Source of the DNA: Marinilabiliaceae bacterium
GTDB taxonomy: Bacteria; Bacteroidota; Bacteroidia; Bacteroidales; Marinilabiliaceae
Length of the DNA stretch: 7,991 nt
Direction: 5' to 3'
NCBI GenBank assembly: GCA_027010905.1
Contig: JALVBA010000209.1
Span: 1 to 7,991, forward strand
This document shows, one piece after another, positions 6,533 to 7,991 of the stretch. Both the position numbers and the translations under genes were made by a program. The notes beneath the pieces were generated by a model. It ran no database searches, had not been told where the DNA came from, and saw nothing but the letters and a program-made list of their open reading frames with translations. How positions within the stretch are numbered: position 1 is the first letter of the stretch; every line of letters begins with the position of its first letter.

Positions 6533-7411
6533 ATGGCTAATTTAAAAGACATAAGGGTTAGGATAAATTCGGTAAAAACAACCCGTCAGGTAACAAGTGC
6601 AATGAAGATGGTTTCGGCGGCAAAGCTGAAGAAAGCGCACGACGATGTTGCCCACATCAATCCCTATGTTGAAAAGCTATCCGGTATTATTTATGATTTG
6701 GTAAATTCGAGTGCAGAGAATGTAAAAACAGAACTTACAGGACACCGTGACCCCAATAATGTGTTAATTGTTGCTATTGCATCTAACAGGGGGTTGTGTG
6801 GAGCTTTTAATTCGAATGTTGTTAAAAAAACTGAGGAGTTGATTAAGGATAAGTTTTCAACTCAGCACAGAAGTAATTCGATTGCAATTATTGCAATAGG
6901 AAAACTTGCTCAAAAAATGCTCAATCAGCATGGTCATAAGGTAGTCATGGAGTATAATGATTTTTACAATGATCCCTCTTTTGCTTCCGCATCAACTATT
7001 GCAGACTCATTTATCACTGATTTTATTGATAAAAAATATGATAGGGTGGTAATAGTTTACAATGAGTTTATCAATGCAGCTGTTCAGGAGATTCGTGCAG
7101 AACAGCTTCTTCCATTAGAGATGCCAGTAAACAAAGATGTTGTGCATAACCACGACTACATTTTTGAACCCGACATAAACACAATAATAAAATCAATTAT
7201 TCCGGAGTCGATAAAAACACTCTTCTATAAAATGCTGCTTGATTCACAGGCTTCAGAGCATGGTGCCCGTATGACCTCAATGCACAAGGCCACAGATAAT
7301 GCTACCGAGCTGCTCAATGATTTAGAACTTGAATATAACAAAGCACGACAGGGAGCTATTACTACCGAGATTCTTGAGATTGTTAGTGGAGCCGAGGCAC
7401 TTAAGTCGTAA
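6533..7411 (+). CDS. atpG: ATP synthase F1 subunit gamma (central rotor shaft)
   Basis: Subunit gamma is the asymmetric shaft that turns inside the alpha/beta hexamer and couples c-ring rotation to catalysis. The 292-residue length is usual. The N-terminal coiled-coil helix is typical (residues 1-32, with RINSVKTTRQVTSAMKMVSA). The Rossmann-like domain contains SNRGLCGAFN (84-93). The C-terminal helix has the family pattern SEHGARMTSMHKATDNATEL (251-270), then the conserved NKARQGAITTEILEIVSGA. No regulatory cysteine insertion of the chloroplast type is seen. It is the last gene of the plus-strand cluster. Its stop codon is only 4 nt from the stop of the convergent lipoprotein gene, and no terminator is visible after it. 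Confidence 0.97.
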   Translation: MANLKDIRVRINSVKTTRQVTSAMKMVSAAKLKKAHDDVAHINPYVEKLSGIIYDLVNSSAENVKTELTGHRDPNNVLIVAIASNRGLCGAFNSNVVKKTEELIKDKFSTQHRSNSIAIIAIGKLAQKMLNQHGHKVVMEYNDFYNDPSFASASTIADSFITDFIDKKYDRVVIVYNEFINAAVQEIRAEQLLPLEMPVNKDVVHNHDYIFEPDINTIIKSIIPESIKTLFYKMLLDSQASEHGARMTSMHKATDNATELLNDLELEYNKARQGAITTEILEIVSGAEALKS

Positions 7412-7415
7412 ACAG

Positions 7416-7844
7416 TTAGTTCCAGATGTTAAGTATTGTTCCTCCACCCGTAACACTTGTTTGATAAGCTTTTAATGGCCATGGTGCATCACCTGAAAGA
7501 ATATCGCCATAAGGTGTTGCTATCAGAAACTCCGATTCACAACAGGGACATTTACAGGTTATGTCATCTTTGATGCTAACCATACAACTGGGACGTTTTT
7601 CGTTGGTACACATCAGGTCGAAAGCATAGTAAGTATCATTTGTTAGCCTGTACACAACAATGCCATTGATACCGGCTCTATTACCTGTTACATCTCTAAC
7701 AATAATAAAGGTATTTTTGGTACTATACAGCGGGTCGTCTAAATTTACCGAAACAAAAAAAGAGACATTAGGAATTATCTCCTCTCTGTTGTTGCATGTA
7801 GTAAAAAGCAATAATATTACAGCAATATATAGAAACCGTTTCAT
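7416..7844 (-). CDS. Small Rieske-like lipoprotein with Cys-rich motif
   Basis: This 142-residue protein is probably exported and lipid-anchored: a basic N-terminus, a hydrophobic stretch (about 4-14) and a lipobox-like LFTTC with C17 followed by NN. The C-terminal half resembles the Rieske fold: FDLMC(79)TN, C87, then C97-K-C99-P-C101-C102-ESEF, followed by a G/PL-K-Y strand pattern (GDAPWPLKAY). In true Rieske proteins the two motifs are C-x-H and C-P-x-H; here the His positions are Asn81 and Cys102, so a normal [2Fe-2S] site is not expected. A Cys-ligated metal or disulfides are possible. From memory, Bacteroidota carry related small proteins with CTYE/CPxCGS motifs and no proven role. The function here is unknown. 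The gene converges on atpG, so it is independent of the ATP synthase operon. Confidence 0.75.
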   Translation of the reverse strand: MKRFLYIAVILLLFTTCNNREEIIPNVSFFVSVNLDDPLYSTKNTFIIVRDVTGNRAGINGIVVYRLTNDTYYAFDLMCTNEKRPSCMVSIKDDITCKCPCCESEFLIATPYGDILSGDAPWPLKAYQTSVTGGGTILNIWN

Positions 7845-7911
7845 AAGTTTATATTTAATTTATCAGTTCATAAAATTTTGTTGCTGAACTTTAAATATAT
7901 TTCTAACGGTG

Positions 7912-7944
7912 CAATTATATAATAAATTGTGGGAATAAATCAAA
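7912..7944 (-). promoter_or_regulatory. Candidate promoter of the Rieske-like lipoprotein gene
   Basis: Read on the minus strand, TTTG (7944-7941) is followed after 21 nt by TATAATTG (7919-7912). This fits the Bacteroidota -33 TTTG / -7 TAnnTTTG pattern with one mismatch in the -7 box. Transcription would start near 7905, leaving a leader of about 60 nt before the ATG at 7844. Within the leader a weak inverted repeat, AGTTCA (7865-7870) and TGAACT (7885-7890), has a 14-nt spacer. The leader has no Shine-Dalgarno sequence; the bases before the ATG are A/T-rich. Confidence 0.4.
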
Positions 7945-7958
7945 AAAGTTATAACTTT
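7945..7958. repeat. 14-bp perfect palindrome upstream of the lipoprotein gene
   Basis: AAAGTTATAACTTT reads the same on both strands. It directly abuts the candidate -33 element (7941-7944) of the minus-strand promoter, a position where a dimeric regulator could act. Otherwise the 147 bp from 7845 to the window end are very AT-rich and show no reading frame worth calling. Palindromes of this composition can occur by chance. Confidence 0.4.
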
Positions 7959-7991
7959 AAATATTATTGTTTAGTTTTAACAGATTTATTT

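Noticed and set aside
7660..7887. 75-codon plus-strand frame opposite the lipoprotein gene
   Set aside because: The minus strand has a signal peptide, lipobox and Cys motif; the plus frame has none of these and runs through the lipoprotein start region.
7865..7890. Inverted repeat AGTTCA/TGAACT as a terminator or riboswitch
   Set aside because: Only 6 bp with a 14-nt loop and no T-run; too weak to call as a separate element.

Overview
The window comes from an AT-rich member of the Bacteroidota. Four things point there: the F-type ATP synthase run atpB-E-F-H-A-G preceded by a bactofilin; a long, secreted N-terminal extension on subunit a; almost no Shine-Dalgarno sequences (starts lie in A/T-rich leaders, one of them a TTG); and a Rieske-like Cys-motif lipoprotein of a type I associate with this phylum. 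The genus cannot be decided from the sequence. The absence of atpD and atpC next to atpB resembles the split ATP synthase loci of flavobacteria-like lineages more than the contiguous Bacteroides arrangement.

Layout: (1) positions 6-1508 hold a membrane-anchored class III nucleotidyl cyclase fused to a C-terminal HD phosphohydrolase domain; its residues predict adenylate cyclase. (2) A 126-bp gap (1509-1634) carries a near-perfect 33-bp palindrome and a possible Bacteroidota-type -7 box. (3) Positions 1635-7411 look like one transcription unit: bactofilin, a small four-helix membrane protein in the AtpI position, then a, c, b, delta, alpha and gamma subunits. Most gaps are 10-60 nt; the largest, between atpA and atpG (75 nt), contains a 7-bp hairpin. 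(4) On the opposite strand, converging on atpG with 4 nt between the stop codons, is a small Rieske-like lipoprotein gene. Its probable promoter and a 14-bp palindrome lie in the last 150 bp.

Functionally, atpB, atpE and atpF give the complete membrane Fo set, atpH the stator link, and atpA and atpG part of F1. The catalytic beta subunit and epsilon must be encoded elsewhere. The ion-binding residues of subunits c and a favour proton coupling, and subunit a shows a mitochondrial-like His/Glu exchange. Most of the window is a conserved housekeeping locus. The parts that deserve attention are the cyclase-HD fusion, the palindrome beside it, the His-rich periplasmic part of subunit a, the cytoskeletal gene at the operon head, and the ligand-altered Rieske-like lipoprotein. 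I found no tRNA, rRNA, CRISPR array or mobile element, and no undescribed multi-gene system.
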